A DNA stretch of 64,000 nucleotides. It comes from Acanthacorydalis orientalis (taxonomy: Eukaryota > Arthropoda > Insecta > Megaloptera > Corydalidae). Below are positions 34,048 to 43,912 of this stretch, piece after piece (within the stretch, counting starts at the first letter, position 1; the number at the start of each line of letters is the position of its first letter). The translations under genes were made by a program, and so were the position numbers. The stretch is from positions 32,393,456 through 32,457,455 of the forward strand of contig CM068318.1 in assembly GCA_034766995.1 (NCBI GenBank), given 5' to 3'. The notes below the pieces were generated by a model. The model was not told the DNA's origin. It worked only from the letters and a program-made list of their open reading frames with translations, and searched no databases.

Positions 34048-34371
34048 TGTTGTATTAAGGAACGGGTGAACTATTGAGTTTGTGAATAAAATACTTATCA
34101 GAATTTAAACATGTTAACATATATTTACGAACGGCTTATTGCGACTGACCATATGAATGATCACAGAACAAAGAAAAAAAGTAATACAATGACACTTATT
34201 ATCTTCTAAATTCACTTATCAAGCAAATTCTTCTTAAACAATCTTTAAGATAAAAATATTCGACAATCAACATTTGATTGTCGCTTAAGCATACTTTAAT
34301 ACCTACACTATCTCACACACAATGATACTTACACTTATACAAGAACACGCGTGCATACACGTAATCTCACA
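34048..34371. mobile_element. Solo LTR with a perfect 5-bp target duplication in the mariner 5' UTR
   Basis: The insert begins TGTTGTATTAAGG and ends GTAATCTCACA. TTCAT lies on both sides (34043-34047, 34372-34376). Other family members read TGTTCATGTTAATATCATTT across this point (for example near 47200), so the empty site is known and the boundaries are firm. The LTR contains AATAAA at 34085-34090 and a perfect hairpin at 34261-34283 (CGACAATCAA, CAT, complement). It does not obviously resemble the LTR at 17.5 kb. No internal retroelement sequence is present. Confidence 0.88.
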
Positions 34372-34484
34372 TTCATCTCAATATCATTTTAAAATACATT
34401 TTGGTTCTGTATTTTGGTAACATCGACTTTGGTTTATTAATTTTAATTATTAATTTTACTTCAAATTGAGCTACTGAATTAAAG

Positions 34485-35455
34485 ATGGATAAGAAGCAAA
34501 TAAAAACTATTTTAGGAGTTTAAAACGAGTGGTAAAGCAACATAAACAGCTTGTAAACTAAGCGATACTTTTGGTGTAGGTACTGTTAAGGAACGTACGG
34601 TGTAATAGTGGTTCCAAAAATTTCATGTGGGAAACGAGAGCCTTGAAGATGAAGAATATCACTGGCGTTCTTCTTCAGTACATAACGACCAACTGAAGGC
34701 GTTAGTTGTATCAGAACCACGCACAACAATTCGAGAGTTTGCACAAAAGTAAGGCGTTAGTCATCAATGAGTTTTAGACCACTTAAAACCACTAGAAAAA
34801 TCTAAAATGCTTGATAAATGGGTGGTTCATAAACTAAAAGAAAACCAAACAAATCGTTGCGACAAAGATTATTCTTCGCTTATTTTATACCACAAAAACG
34901 ATTCATTTCTCGATAGTATTGCAACGCGCGACTAAAAGTGGATCCTTTACAGCAAGAGAAAGCGGTTTCCATCGGTTAGATAAAAATGAAGCACAAAGAC
35001 ATTTCGTGAATTCGAAATTATACCAAAAGAAAGTTATAGTGACTGTTTGGTGGTCTTGCGCTGGGTATAATCAACTACATTTTTTTAATCCTGGTGAAAC
35101 CATTCGAGCTAAGTTATTGTCAAGAAATCAACAAAATTCACCAGAACTGCGATGTCTGGTCCTTGCACTGGTCAATTAAAAAGGTAGAATCCTGCTACAT
35201 GTCAATGCACGACCACACGTTGCACGACTGATCCTCCAAAAGTTGAATAAATCGAGCTAAAGTTTCCTTTATCCATCATACTCACCAGATATCTTACCAA
35301 CAGATTATCACTTGTTTAAGCATTTAGACAACTTCTTATAGGGTAAAGCCTTCAACACCCAAGCTGCTGCTGAAAGTGCATTTCGAGATTTTATCAACTC
35401 CAGAACTCCGGAATTTTACACCACCAGAATAAATAAATTTGTAATTAATTAGCAA
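34485..35455 (+). pseudogene. Mariner transposase pseudogene
   Basis: The ATG at 34485 opens MDKKQIKTIL. HTH pieces follow (FGVGTVKERTV, NESLEDEEYH, VHNDQLKALVVSEPRTTIRE), then KSKMLDKWVVHKLKENQ. First catalytic Asp: ATRD-stop-KWILY. A block YQKKVIVTVWWSCAGYNQLH leads to NPGETIRAKL. The second Asp position reads LLHVNARPHV, an Asp-to-Val change. The third is kept in YSPDILPTDYHLFKHLDNFL. The C-terminal end is SRTPEFYTTRINKFVIN. Several stops and frameshifts, plus the lost second Asp, make it inactive. ORF 34919-35179 is one undisturbed stretch, mostly out of the coding frame. Confidence 0.88.
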
Positions 35456-35577
35456 ATATGTGTCGCTTCTAATTGTGCTTATTTTAATTAATAAAGTTAA
35501 CTATTAGCTAAAAAAATGTATATGAATTGAAAGTCACAAACCGCAAATATTTTTCTACCAACCTAATATATATATAA

Positions 35578-35578
35578 A

Positions 35579-35667
<89 letters not shown>

Positions 35668-35777
35668 GTTGGTAGAAAAATAATTGCGGTTTATGACTTT
35701 CAATTCATATATATTTTTTTCAGATAATAGTTACTGAGCTGACACACACACATGTGTATATATATATATATATATAT

Positions 35778-35840
<63 letters not shown>
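35578..35840. repeat. Paired (TA)n tracts around a mariner end
   Basis: (TA)n at about 35591-35663 and 35757-35838, separated by a mariner terminal fragment and a short ACACACAC run. Confidence 0.93.
35664..35720 (-). mobile_element. Mariner 3' terminal fragment
   Basis: TTAGGTTGGTAGAAAAATAA, TTGCGG, then TTATGACTTTCAATTCATAT, which is the 3' end of the same family read in reverse. Only about 55 bp survive before unrelated sequence. It lies 87 bp from the 3' end of the 34-kb copy, in opposite orientation, separated by (TA)n. Confidence 0.75.
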
Positions 35841-35841
<1 letters not shown>

Positions 35842-36109
35842 TACGTGTCTATATACATCAATGTGTTCCCTTACACTTCAATCCTGTTCCCTTTTAATGT
35901 ATATACTTACACGAGAGTGTAAATGGTTTCTCCAGAAACCTTTTAGAAATGGTTTTAATGTTAGGTGTACACATTTATGCGATAGTTGATTGAGAGTCAT
36001 TCATTTAAACAGTATAAAAAGCAGTATGGTGAGAGTTTTTACAGTTATGTTATATTGTCAGTTTAAAAGTCATCTTCCAAATTACTTACCCACACAGCTG
36101 TAAATTTGC

Positions 36110-36198
<89 letters not shown>

Positions 36199-36518
36199 GT
36201 ATGTATTTTCCAAGAATTTTTTAGTCTAAAAAAGAAAACGTGAATTTATTTTTATATATAAACAACCAAAATTTACATCAATCTAATAAATTTAATAACA
36301 AATATTAATATCATTTACTCTTTTCTTATATAAATCCTTAACTATTTTATTTAAAACTGGTAATTATATTTTCTCAAATAAAATTTATTTATGATTTAGG
36401 TTCTTTTAATATACGATTTATATATTTTACTTAATATTTATCATTAAAATAATGATTATTTAATTTTCTGGACAAATATTTTCTTTATTATTTTGATTAG
36501 GATTGAAAAATGGTTTGT
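35841..36518. other. AT-rich DNA with a (TA)n tract
   Basis: (TA)n at 36112-36197 with one ATGTATG interruption. No gene recognised. Confidence 0.6.
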
Positions 36519-36618
36519 AATATATATATATATATGTTTATATACATATATATATGTTTATATATATATATATATATATATGTTTATATACATATATATA
36601 TATATGTTTATATACATA

Positions 36619-36664
<46 letters not shown>

Positions 36665-36696
36665 TATATACATATATATATATATATATATATGTT

Positions 36697-36734
<38 letters not shown>

Positions 36735-36757
36735 TATATATATATATATACATATAT
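36519..36757. repeat. Long (TA)n tract with regular GTTTATATACA interruptions
   Basis: About 240 bases. The unit ATGTTTATATACATATATATAT recurs about seven times with varying TA length, so this is a higher-order repeat within the microsatellite. Three overlapping Ile/Tyr ORFs (36493-36847) are artefacts. Confidence 0.93.
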
Positions 36758-36761
36758 GGTG

Positions 36762-37075
36762 AGTTTATGTTTTCAAGAGAACGTACGTCAAAAAGACTAG
36801 GTGATATTCTATTAGCAAAGCATACTTATTGTAAAAACATTTTATGAAAATCTCGCTTCGGTCTCACTTAAAAAAAGTATGTGAACATTTCAGTCGTAAT
36901 AATGTGCCAATTAAGCCCACGATATTTTGATTAGTGAAGGGATTCGAAAATGATGATTCAGTGGTAGTTAGACCAGTCTGAATGTGTTCCTAACGCACGC
37001 TTAATTGATAATACTGAAAACGGTGCACCAAAGGCACGAAAATTAGTTCGTTTTTCTGTGCGCATCTAGAGCACA
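36762..37075 (+). pseudogene. Tc1-like transposase N-terminal fragment
   Basis: From the edge of the microsatellite one frame reads [20 protein letters not shown], another KKVCEHFSRNNVPIKPTIF, a stop, LVKGFENDDSVVVRPV. This matches the start of the Tc1-like DUF4817-type transposases (FS..ER......Y......V...F......P....TI..LV..FE..GSV). Further on, NTENGAPKARKLVR is read near 37015. It is the same family as the minus-strand remnant at 29.87-30.13 kb. Stops and frameshifts are present, and nothing of the catalytic domain follows. Confidence 0.5.
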
Positions 37076-37522
37076 TGAAAAATGAACGACTAGATTTTCA
37101 AAATCATTATAACGGAAATATATGTTTATTAATAAGTAAATTTGCGAAATTTCAAATAAAAGATATAAGTTATTTGAATTTTCATAAATCTAATACTGAC
37201 TATTTGAAAAGTTGATACTTTTTACTGTCAGTCCTTCCTTTTTCCCCACTATCGAAATTAAAAAGGTCCAATTTGCTGTTTTTTCCCAAAATATATTTTC
37301 TCTATAATGAAGTCTTTCGTTTTATAGGAACAAAAATTTTGAAAAAGAGTCTTTGTTCTAGCCTAGAGTGAATTATAGGACTTCTTATTTATTATTAATA
37401 AATAATAAAAGCGTTTTTCCTAGTTACGTGACCATTAACACTATATTTGCATAGGACATTTGTATAGTTTTCAAGTGTGATTTTTTATGTGTAAGTTTAT
37501 GAAGAACAAGAGTTAGTAATAC

Positions 37523-37580
<58 letters not shown>

Positions 37581-38061
37581 TATAATATTCTTTCTGTTTA
37601 TTGAAAATTTTTTTCAGACTAGTGTTCTAGTGACATTTTTATTGTATCTTTTGATGATTAGCAACAGTGTAAAGAACACATAATTTTATCGTTTTCTGAA
37701 GAGAATTATTTTCTTTTATGGATAAAATCTACACTGTTTCGAACAATTATGCATATTTATATTTTGTTTTTTTTTTTTAAATTATTTATAAATTTTTAAC
37801 TACAGTTTATAAATTTTAAATATTTATTACTACAAAAAAATACAATATATTTCATTCACAAGAATAAGTAAAATTCATTCAAATTCATTTCTTTAATAGA
37901 AAACAAATATCAGATGTTCTATAATTAACTACATTTTGCGTAGATGATGATTATACAATAAAATTTTTCAGAAAAATTAAAAAACTTCCTTGCTTGTTTC
38001 CTAGAAAGAAATCATCAATCAATAACGGTCAGATTTTCAACTTGATATATTTTGTATACAA

Positions 38062-38141
<80 letters not shown>

Positions 38142-38602
38142 TGCTTGTAGAAATAATACAACAATTTAATGTAAATAAAAAATATTTAAATAGTGAAATA
38201 TAAACTAAATGAACCACGAACTCTTTGAATTCAAATCGAGCTGAATTAAAAAAGAAACAGTAAATATATACAAAAGTAAATTGCCTGAAACTAAATGACA
38301 CACATTTTATATTAATCACTTTATCTATAGAGAGGAATTTTATGAAAGAGACGATCCTGTAACACTATTCAATTTGTACTGAAGTATTTTATAATATATA
38401 CAAGTTTTCGCTTTGAATTAATAATTTCCAATTTTCTGTGTGGTATAAAGTATGAACTATATATACAAACAGGAAATATATTCAACTCTTACTAAATTTA
38501 AATATTCAATATTAGTTGTTGGTGAATCTTTTGAATACTTATCTTTTATAGTAACTCAATGTGTTTTATTAATTCAATAAATTCATTGGTAATATATTTT
38601 GT

Positions 38603-38651
<49 letters not shown>
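37076..38651. other. AT-rich DNA with (TA)n tracts
   Basis: (TA)n at 37523-37577, 38062-38138 and 38605-38651. The last borders the mariner at 38652. The 60-codon minus ORF 38137-38319 has no domain. Confidence 0.6.
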
Positions 38652-38653
<2 letters not shown>

Positions 38654-39558
38654 GAGGTCAGACAATTAAGTAATGCGACAAAATTCAAAAATCGAGTATA
38701 TTTAAAAATTAAGGTACATCGCTGCGATCCCCTTCAAAGTAGTCCCCTCCCGCATCTATACACTTATTCCAGCGAGTTTTCCAGTTTTCGTAACAATTCT
38801 GGAACACTTCTTGTGGGACCTCTCCGAGTACCCTCGTCACAGATTCTTGGATATCTTCAACGGAGTCAAAATGTCGACCTTTGACGAATTTTTTCATATG
38901 GGGGAATAGGAAAAAGTCGCAGGGTGACATGTCCGGTGAATAGGGCGGTTGTGGTAACGTTGCGATGCCTTTAGACGCCAAAAACTGAGAGACACTGAAC
39001 GCACTGTGACAGGGAGCATTGTCGTGATGCAGAACCCAAGTCTTCGCGATCTCTGGACGCACTCTGAGCACCCTTTTTCGTAATTTTTCGAGCACATTGC
39101 GGTAGAATACTTGATTTACGGTTTCTCCAGGTGGTACGAGATCTTTGTGAACCACCCCTTTGCTGTCGAAGAAGCAAATCAACATGGTTTTCACTTTGGA
39201 CTTGCTCATTCTCGCCTTCTTTGGCCTTGGTGCTCCAGGGGACAGCCACTGTTGGCTTTGTCGTTTAGTTTCGGGGTCATATTGAAAGAACCAACTTTCA
39301 TCACCAGTAATAACTCGATCGAGAAGAGTAGGATCACTTTCAACCTGCTCTAAATTTCTCTGTTCCATTTTCGTGACATGCACTACTCGCGCGTTGTTAC
39401 AAAACACTAAACAGCTGGCGAAGAAATGATCGTACGAGGGTGGTCAAGGTCTCAATCGAGAGAGTAGGGATCTGCTATTACGGTGGCGGAGTTACAGGTT
39501 CGCAGTGTTACCACAGGCCGAGAAAAAAATCGGTCGCATTACTTAATTGTCTGACCTC

Positions 39559-39560
<2 letters not shown>
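38652..39560 (-). mobile_element. Young N-terminally deleted mariner (GVQW3-like lineage)
   Basis: Perfect inverted repeats of more than 25 bp (ACGAGGTCAGACAATTAAGT and complement), TA on both sides, sitting between two (TA)n tracts. 909 bp, against about 1.3 kb for an intact mariner. Nearly identical to the copy at 25.55-26.49 kb except for 26 bp and scattered substitutions. GC content is clearly above its surroundings. The uninterrupted reading frame and clean ends make it the youngest-looking transposon here. Confidence 0.95.
38709..39407 (-). CDS. Mariner transposase catalytic domain, intact ORF, lacks DNA-binding N-terminus
   Basis: A 232-codon ORF from ATG at 39407 to the stop after DRSDVP. 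Residues 31-46 read RVITGDESWFFQYDPE with the first catalytic Asp at 36. SPGAPRPKKARMSKSK is at 56-71 and PPGETVNQVFYRN at 92-104. The second Asp is at 129 in LHHDNAPCHSA and the third at 164 in YSPDMSPCDFFLFP. That is D92D34D spacing, normal for mariner. Full-length mariner proteins have about 345 residues; the missing 110 or so form the two helix-turn-helix motifs that bind the inverted repeats. The true start may be the internal Met at 14 (MEQRNLEQ). The product would have a complete active site but no known means of finding its ends. No promoter evidence is visible. Confidence 0.85.
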   Translation of the reverse strand: MFCNNARVVHVTKMEQRNLEQVESDPTLLDRVITGDESWFFQYDPETKRQSQQWLSPGAPRPKKARMSKSKVKTMLICFFDSKGVVHKDLVPPGETVNQVFYRNVLEKLRKRVLRVRPEIAKTWVLHHDNAPCHSAFSVSQFLASKGIATLPQPPYSPDMSPCDFFLFPHMKKFVKGRHFDSVEDIQESVTRVLGEVPQEVFQNCYENWKTRWNKCIDAGGDYFEGDRSDVP

Positions 39561-39630
<70 letters not shown>

Positions 39631-40436
39631 ATTAATAATTGTTTCAATGCAATATTACAAATTATATTTAAAAATAATTTTCTATTTTAACTATTAATTT
39701 AAACAATAAACCACACCGTTCTTTTTTATTGTTATATAATATCTGGAACATTATTTACTTTCAACATCTTTTAATGCACATTCAACCCTTCTTGTAGATA
39801 TATTTTTTTAATAGAAAAATAAAAAAATATATTTTCTTAAACAATGAAAGTAATAAGAAAGGAAAAAATAATTCGTCGTTATATAGTTTGTGCATTTGGC
39901 CATATTATTAAAATATGTGTGGAAACAGTTTTGAAATTTTTTTTACAAAAGGGGTCGATAATTTTACAATGAACTTAAGTTACAGGGATGACTCTTAAAA
40001 ATTCAGGTGATAATTTTATCTTATTGGATAATGAACATTCTGAGAAGCAAGTAGAAACAAATTGTGATAAAACAAAAAGCTTATTTATTAAATTTCACTT
40101 ATAAAAAGCTGATAAATTCTGCATCCATTACATAAAATAGGAAAATCTAATTATACAGTAATATATACCATGAACATTTTCAACTATAACCTTAAGTAGT
40201 GAATTAAAAGGGGGTTGGACTGGGTAAATCGCCGGGGCCTCGTGAGTGAGAGGGTGTTGAAGATCTCCAAAATAACAAGCAAGTTTAAAATCTCATATAA
40301 AATACGTCAAGATATTTTCGGTGAATTTTTAAAGTTATCCATTTGATGAATTTCAGTTTTGTTGTTTTAACATTCAGTAAACATTCAGAGTTCCAAGCTA
40401 GAACAAATTTTCGATATATGGAATAGCACGCAATGT
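39561..40436. other. (TA)n tract then AT-rich DNA
   Basis: (TA)n at 39565-39627 borders the mariner. The rest shows no element or gene. The 62-codon ORF 39440-39628 is mariner sequence running into the microsatellite. Confidence 0.6.
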
Positions 40437-40644
40437 CAGTAGCGGTGTGTCAGTGGGTGTCGGATCTGGCGACCACCAAGGGTCTTGGCTTAGAAGGGCC
40501 CGAACCCGTTGTCATATTTTGGATATTTTATAACATAAATGCTGCAGGTTTAAAATAAAACAACAAATATTTGTTTACTATTACTGTTTAATTGTTGTTA
40601 CTATGATGAATATAACCACACGGGTTCTGTTATTTGACTGACTC

Positions 40645-40974
40645 TTGATTGTTACATGATTGTAACTTGACTGTTACATGATTGTAACTTGACTGTTACA
40701 TGATTGTAACTTGACTGTTACATGATTGTAACTTGACTGTTACATGACTGTAACTTGACTGTTACATGATTGTAACTTGACTGTTACATGATTGTAACTT
40801 GACTGTTACATGACTGTAACTTGACTGTTACATGACTGTAACTTGACTGTTACATGACTGTAACTTGACTGTTACATGACTGTAACTTGACTGTTACATG
40901 ACTGTAACTTGACTGTTACATGACTGTAACTTGAGTGTTACATGATTGTAACTTGACTGTTACATGATTGTTAC
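40645..40974. repeat. Minisatellite, 15 copies of a 22-bp unit
   Basis: Fifteen head-to-tail units start TTGACTGTTACATGATTG and end TAAC, with a few T/C and C/T variants (ATGATTG or ATGACTG). Each unit contains GTTACA-TGAT-TGTAAC, a small stem-loop with a 6-bp stem. Variants cluster: the central units (8-13) carry ATGACTG, the outer ones mostly ATGATTG, as expected from local unit duplication. The array lies at the 3' end of the minus-strand LINE remnant. Confidence 0.97.
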
Positions 40975-41646
40975 TTGATTGTTATTTGATTTATGAACCC
41001 GAATAACAGCGCAGGCCTGAAGGGCCATTGCTTTCCATGAGTACCGAGCGTGTACGCTCACGACTCGGAATACTGACTTATGACCCGATCGTGTGGAGCG
41101 AGGGCCTGAGGGGCCCATACTAACTTGAGTACCAAGCGATGTACGCTCATGACTCGTGTAGCTCATAGTACTGGTGTGTTGCTTGGTAGGGGGATTCTCG
41201 TGAACTGACTTATGACCACATCGTCTGTATCGAGGGCCTAATGGGCCCATGCTTTCTTGAGCACCAAGCGATATACGCTCATGGCTCGCGTCTCTCGTAT
41301 TTCCTGGGGTGTTTCTAGGTACGGAGATTCTCATTTTGGGAGCATTTCTACCCCCTCCAGGGGGTCGTTTCTAGCTGTTGGGCCAGCGGAGCTCCAGGTC
41401 GTCCAGTGAAGGCCGACCTCTTACTGGTCATCGGGGAGGGCTGACGCCAGGTCACTGACCATCGTCCACCTCGCGCTGCGCCACCAGCAGACTAGGCCGC
41501 TGGTGTTTGCAGTGCTCGGCGACGAGGTCGTTGGTTCCCAGTCCGCGGACTAGGGCGTTTTCGCTGGACCTCGCCCGCCCGTACAATCGGCTAGCCTGTC
41601 GGCGGACAAACTCGTCGATAGTAGGGAGGCGGAGGTCCCGGTGAAA
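40975..41646 (-). mobile_element. Jockey-like LINE, 5'-truncated 3' end with repeated UTR
   Basis: GC-rich compared with everything around it. On the minus strand a 65-codon ORF2 tail is followed by a 3' UTR of about 480 bp. In it a block containing GGCCC...AGGCC and GAGCGTA is present three times (about 41015-41060, 41104-41155, 41239-41290), each followed or preceded by GGTCATAAGTCAG. The 22-bp minisatellite follows directly. The 124-codon ORF 40960-41334 lies in this UTR and shows the repeated SHERxSLGxQxSMGPxGPR blocks; I regard it as repeat translation. Confidence 0.65.
41452..41646 (-). pseudogene. C-terminal tail of a Jockey-like ORF2 protein
   Basis: The frame FHRDLRLPTIDEFVRRQASR then LYGRARSSENALVRGLGTND and LVAEHCKHQRPSLLVAQREV ends at a TGA. 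The pattern 'HRDL.(I/L)PT..EF.....RLY.R....N.L(V/L)R' is the usual end of reverse transcriptases in Jockey/R1-group LINEs. The stretch is open, so the truncation may be recent or the insertion 5'-truncated at birth. Upstream on the minus strand, TATATAAACGG (complement of about 41667-41677) lies 20 bp before the junction but may be chance. Confidence 0.65.
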
Positions 41647-41959
41647 ACTGACTTATGAGATCTCAAGTACCGTTTATATACTGTTCTAGATGATGCAATT
41701 GCATTTTATTTAAGCGTGTGAACACAGTGATCACGACAGGAACGTGAGAACTTTTATTAAGACGGATACATAACTTAAATATTGACAGGTCAGTTGAAAT
41801 TTCATTAGTCAGTCCGTGACACATTTATAAACAAGTACAGCAGTGTGGCTGGATACATAACACCGTGGAAAAAATCAATCATTACATAAAGAAACGAATA
41901 TTACATTTTAACGTGTTAGCTGATAATAAATTTGCGTGAAAAATGCAAAGTCATATTGA

Positions 41960-42330
41960 TATTATGCATTTTGATGATGAACTGTAACAATTCTTCCTCT
42001 TTATATGTGAAGATTAAAACAAATTCAATACTGCCACAAAAATACACCAGGCAACAAATGAAATTTCTTCAATATTTCCGAATGTGAAAATATTTAAATT
42101 TTTTTGACCATTCTTAATTTCAAATATATCGGGAGAAAGATCATTCTCAGCGTTCAAAAGAGTGAAAAACTATTCAGAATACAATGTCAGAAGAAAGGAT
42201 AAACAGTATGGCGCTTTTGTATATAGAATAATAAATATTAAAAATATCGATACTTTAAAAATAATTCATGAATTTGCTCGACAAAAATCAAGAAAAAAAT
42301 TTATTAAATTGTCTCACTCCAAATGAAATA
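41960..42330 (+). pseudogene. hAT transposase C-terminal dimerisation region
   Basis: One frame reads DDEL-stop-QFFLFICED, later PNVKIFKFF, then NISGERSFSAFKRVKNYSEY, RRKDKQYGAFVYRIINIKNI and LKIIHEFARQKSRKK, ending with a stop. The SxERSFSxxKRxKxYxRxxxxxxRL pattern is the signature of the hAT C-terminus in ZMYM1-like and P52rIPK-like proteins. Only one or two stops interrupt it. The catalytic parts are missing, presumably deleted or displaced by the LINE. Confidence 0.75.
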
Positions 42331-42545
42331 TACGGTTTCAGTTACAGTTTGAAAGAGTTGAAAGTTTTTGTTTCTTCATTTTTCTGAAAAATAATTTAGT
42401 ACATTTTATTTTGATTTATTTTATATATTTATAGAATAAAATTACAAATATAAAGAAAAATAAAAAAAAACACATTTTTACACAAAACCGTGTTTTTTGG
42501 TCGCCAGATAAATTTTTGGGGTCCCGTTAATTTTATCACCAGTGG

Positions 42546-42690
42546 CCTTCAACTGCATTATTCCTCCCCTGTTAATGAGCACTTTAATTATGTTTAAATC
42601 ATCATGAAATCAATTGGTAATAATGTGTAGTTTTACTGTTCGATAGATTGATTTCTTTGAATATAAATCCTCAAAATAAATTAAATATAC

Positions 42691-42733
<43 letters not shown>

Positions 42734-42752
42734 TATATATATATAATATAAT

Positions 42753-42795
<43 letters not shown>

Positions 42796-43032
42796 CCTAA
42801 AGAAAATCTATAGATATATCAAAAAGTTATAAAAAAATATAAATTTATAATATATAAGACTAAGTAAAAAATTGTAACATAAGGTGTTACAAAATTTCTA
42901 AACAATTAAGATATGTTGATATTAGTCCATTTAAATGTTAAAATCAAATGACTTGAGTAATCAGTTTTTCCTCGAATGCAGCTTAAGTTGCCATGTTCAA
43001 TTCAGTTTAAAAATAAATACATATATACATAA

Positions 43033-43110
<78 letters not shown>

Positions 43111-43854
43111 ATATATGAATATATGTATGCATGAATAATTTTAATACCATTTTTATTTCACATAAGAAAATAAAAATAATTTAGAATTAAGATTGAAAAA
43201 AAGAATTTTTAAAATATAATCAATTTCAGATTTGATTATTTTATTCAACTATACTGACAATTCCTTTATGTACAAGTTCACATAAAAAAAAGATACGAAA
43301 TACCGAAAAAACATCCGAACCAAAATTCAGACTTAAGATTTCATTACTCTCTAAGCTACTGTACAATTGCTTCATTAGAAATACAGTTTTCGAAAAAGTT
43401 TTTTTCACTCTTATTATACTTCAAATAAACTATTTTTTTTACGTAGAGAAGATTATTTTTATCAATAAAAACCACAAATAGAATCGTCTCGGTTCTTTGT
43501 AACATCGTTGAACATGGTCACCTATTTATTCGAATGAGTCTTTTATTGATCTTTGTCACTTTCTATAATGAAAGCTGAAATTGTTGCCACAGTTCCACTA
43601 ATAATGCTCATTTTTATTGTTCTTTTTCATTCACTTTCAATCTGATAAGAAAATTATAGAAATGGTACAAGAAAATAAAAGAAATTGATGAACCACTGAC
43701 ATATTGTTAATTAAAGTAGAAACTGCAGAATGATAAATTAAACTATCAAGAAACCCATTCTATGAATCATATTTCAACACGGTATTGCAAACAAAAACGA
43801 TATAATTAATTTTGTTTGTTTTCACATTTGAAATATAAAAAGTACTTTTTACAC

Positions 43855-43912
<58 letters not shown>

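Larger units (their letters stand above)
33985..35577 (+). mobile_element. Near full-length Hsmar1-like mariner carrying a solo LTR
   Basis: The right inverted repeat (AAACCGCAAATATTTTTCTA...AACCTAAT) ends at 35577. At the left, the 5' UTR (GTTTTTGTTTCCTGAATTC) starts directly at a (TA)n tract, and the outer 25 bases of the terminal repeat are missing. The plus strand encodes a whole broken transposase. Without the 324-bp LTR and its duplication the element is about 1.26 kb. It is the only copy of its family here that keeps the catalytic domain, so it represents the parent form of the HTH-only MITEs. Confidence 0.88.
40437..42545 (+). mobile_element. hAT element (ZMYM1-like transposase lineage) split by a LINE
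   Basis: Near the left end CAGTGGGTGTCGG is followed by ATCTGGCGACCA (40464-40475). Near the right end the same 12 bases occur in complement (42498-42509), followed by GGGGTCCCGTTAATTTTATC and CACCAGTGGCC. The matching subterminal blocks and the GGGCCC/GGGGTCCC sequences suit hAT ends. A hAT transposase C-terminus lies at 41.96-42.33 kb. The centre is occupied by a GC-rich Jockey-like LINE tail, so the LINE inserted into the hAT. Exact ends and the target duplication are not certain. Confidence 0.55.

Noticed and set aside
38894..39353. Further ORFs of 67, 92 and 80 codons within the 38.7-39.4 kb mariner
   Set aside because: They overlap the 232-codon transposase frame in other frames or on the other strand and show none of its motifs. 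The same shadows occur at 25.7-26.5 kb.
40645..40974. The 15-unit array as a CRISPR array
   Set aside because: Units are contiguous without unique spacers, and the genome is plainly eukaryotic. It is a minisatellite.
40960..41334. 124-codon ORF with repeated SHERxSLGxQxSMG units as a possible repeat protein gene
   Set aside because: It lies in the 3' UTR of the Jockey-like LINE after the ORF2 stop, its repeats mirror DNA-level repeats, and it runs into the 22-bp minisatellite.
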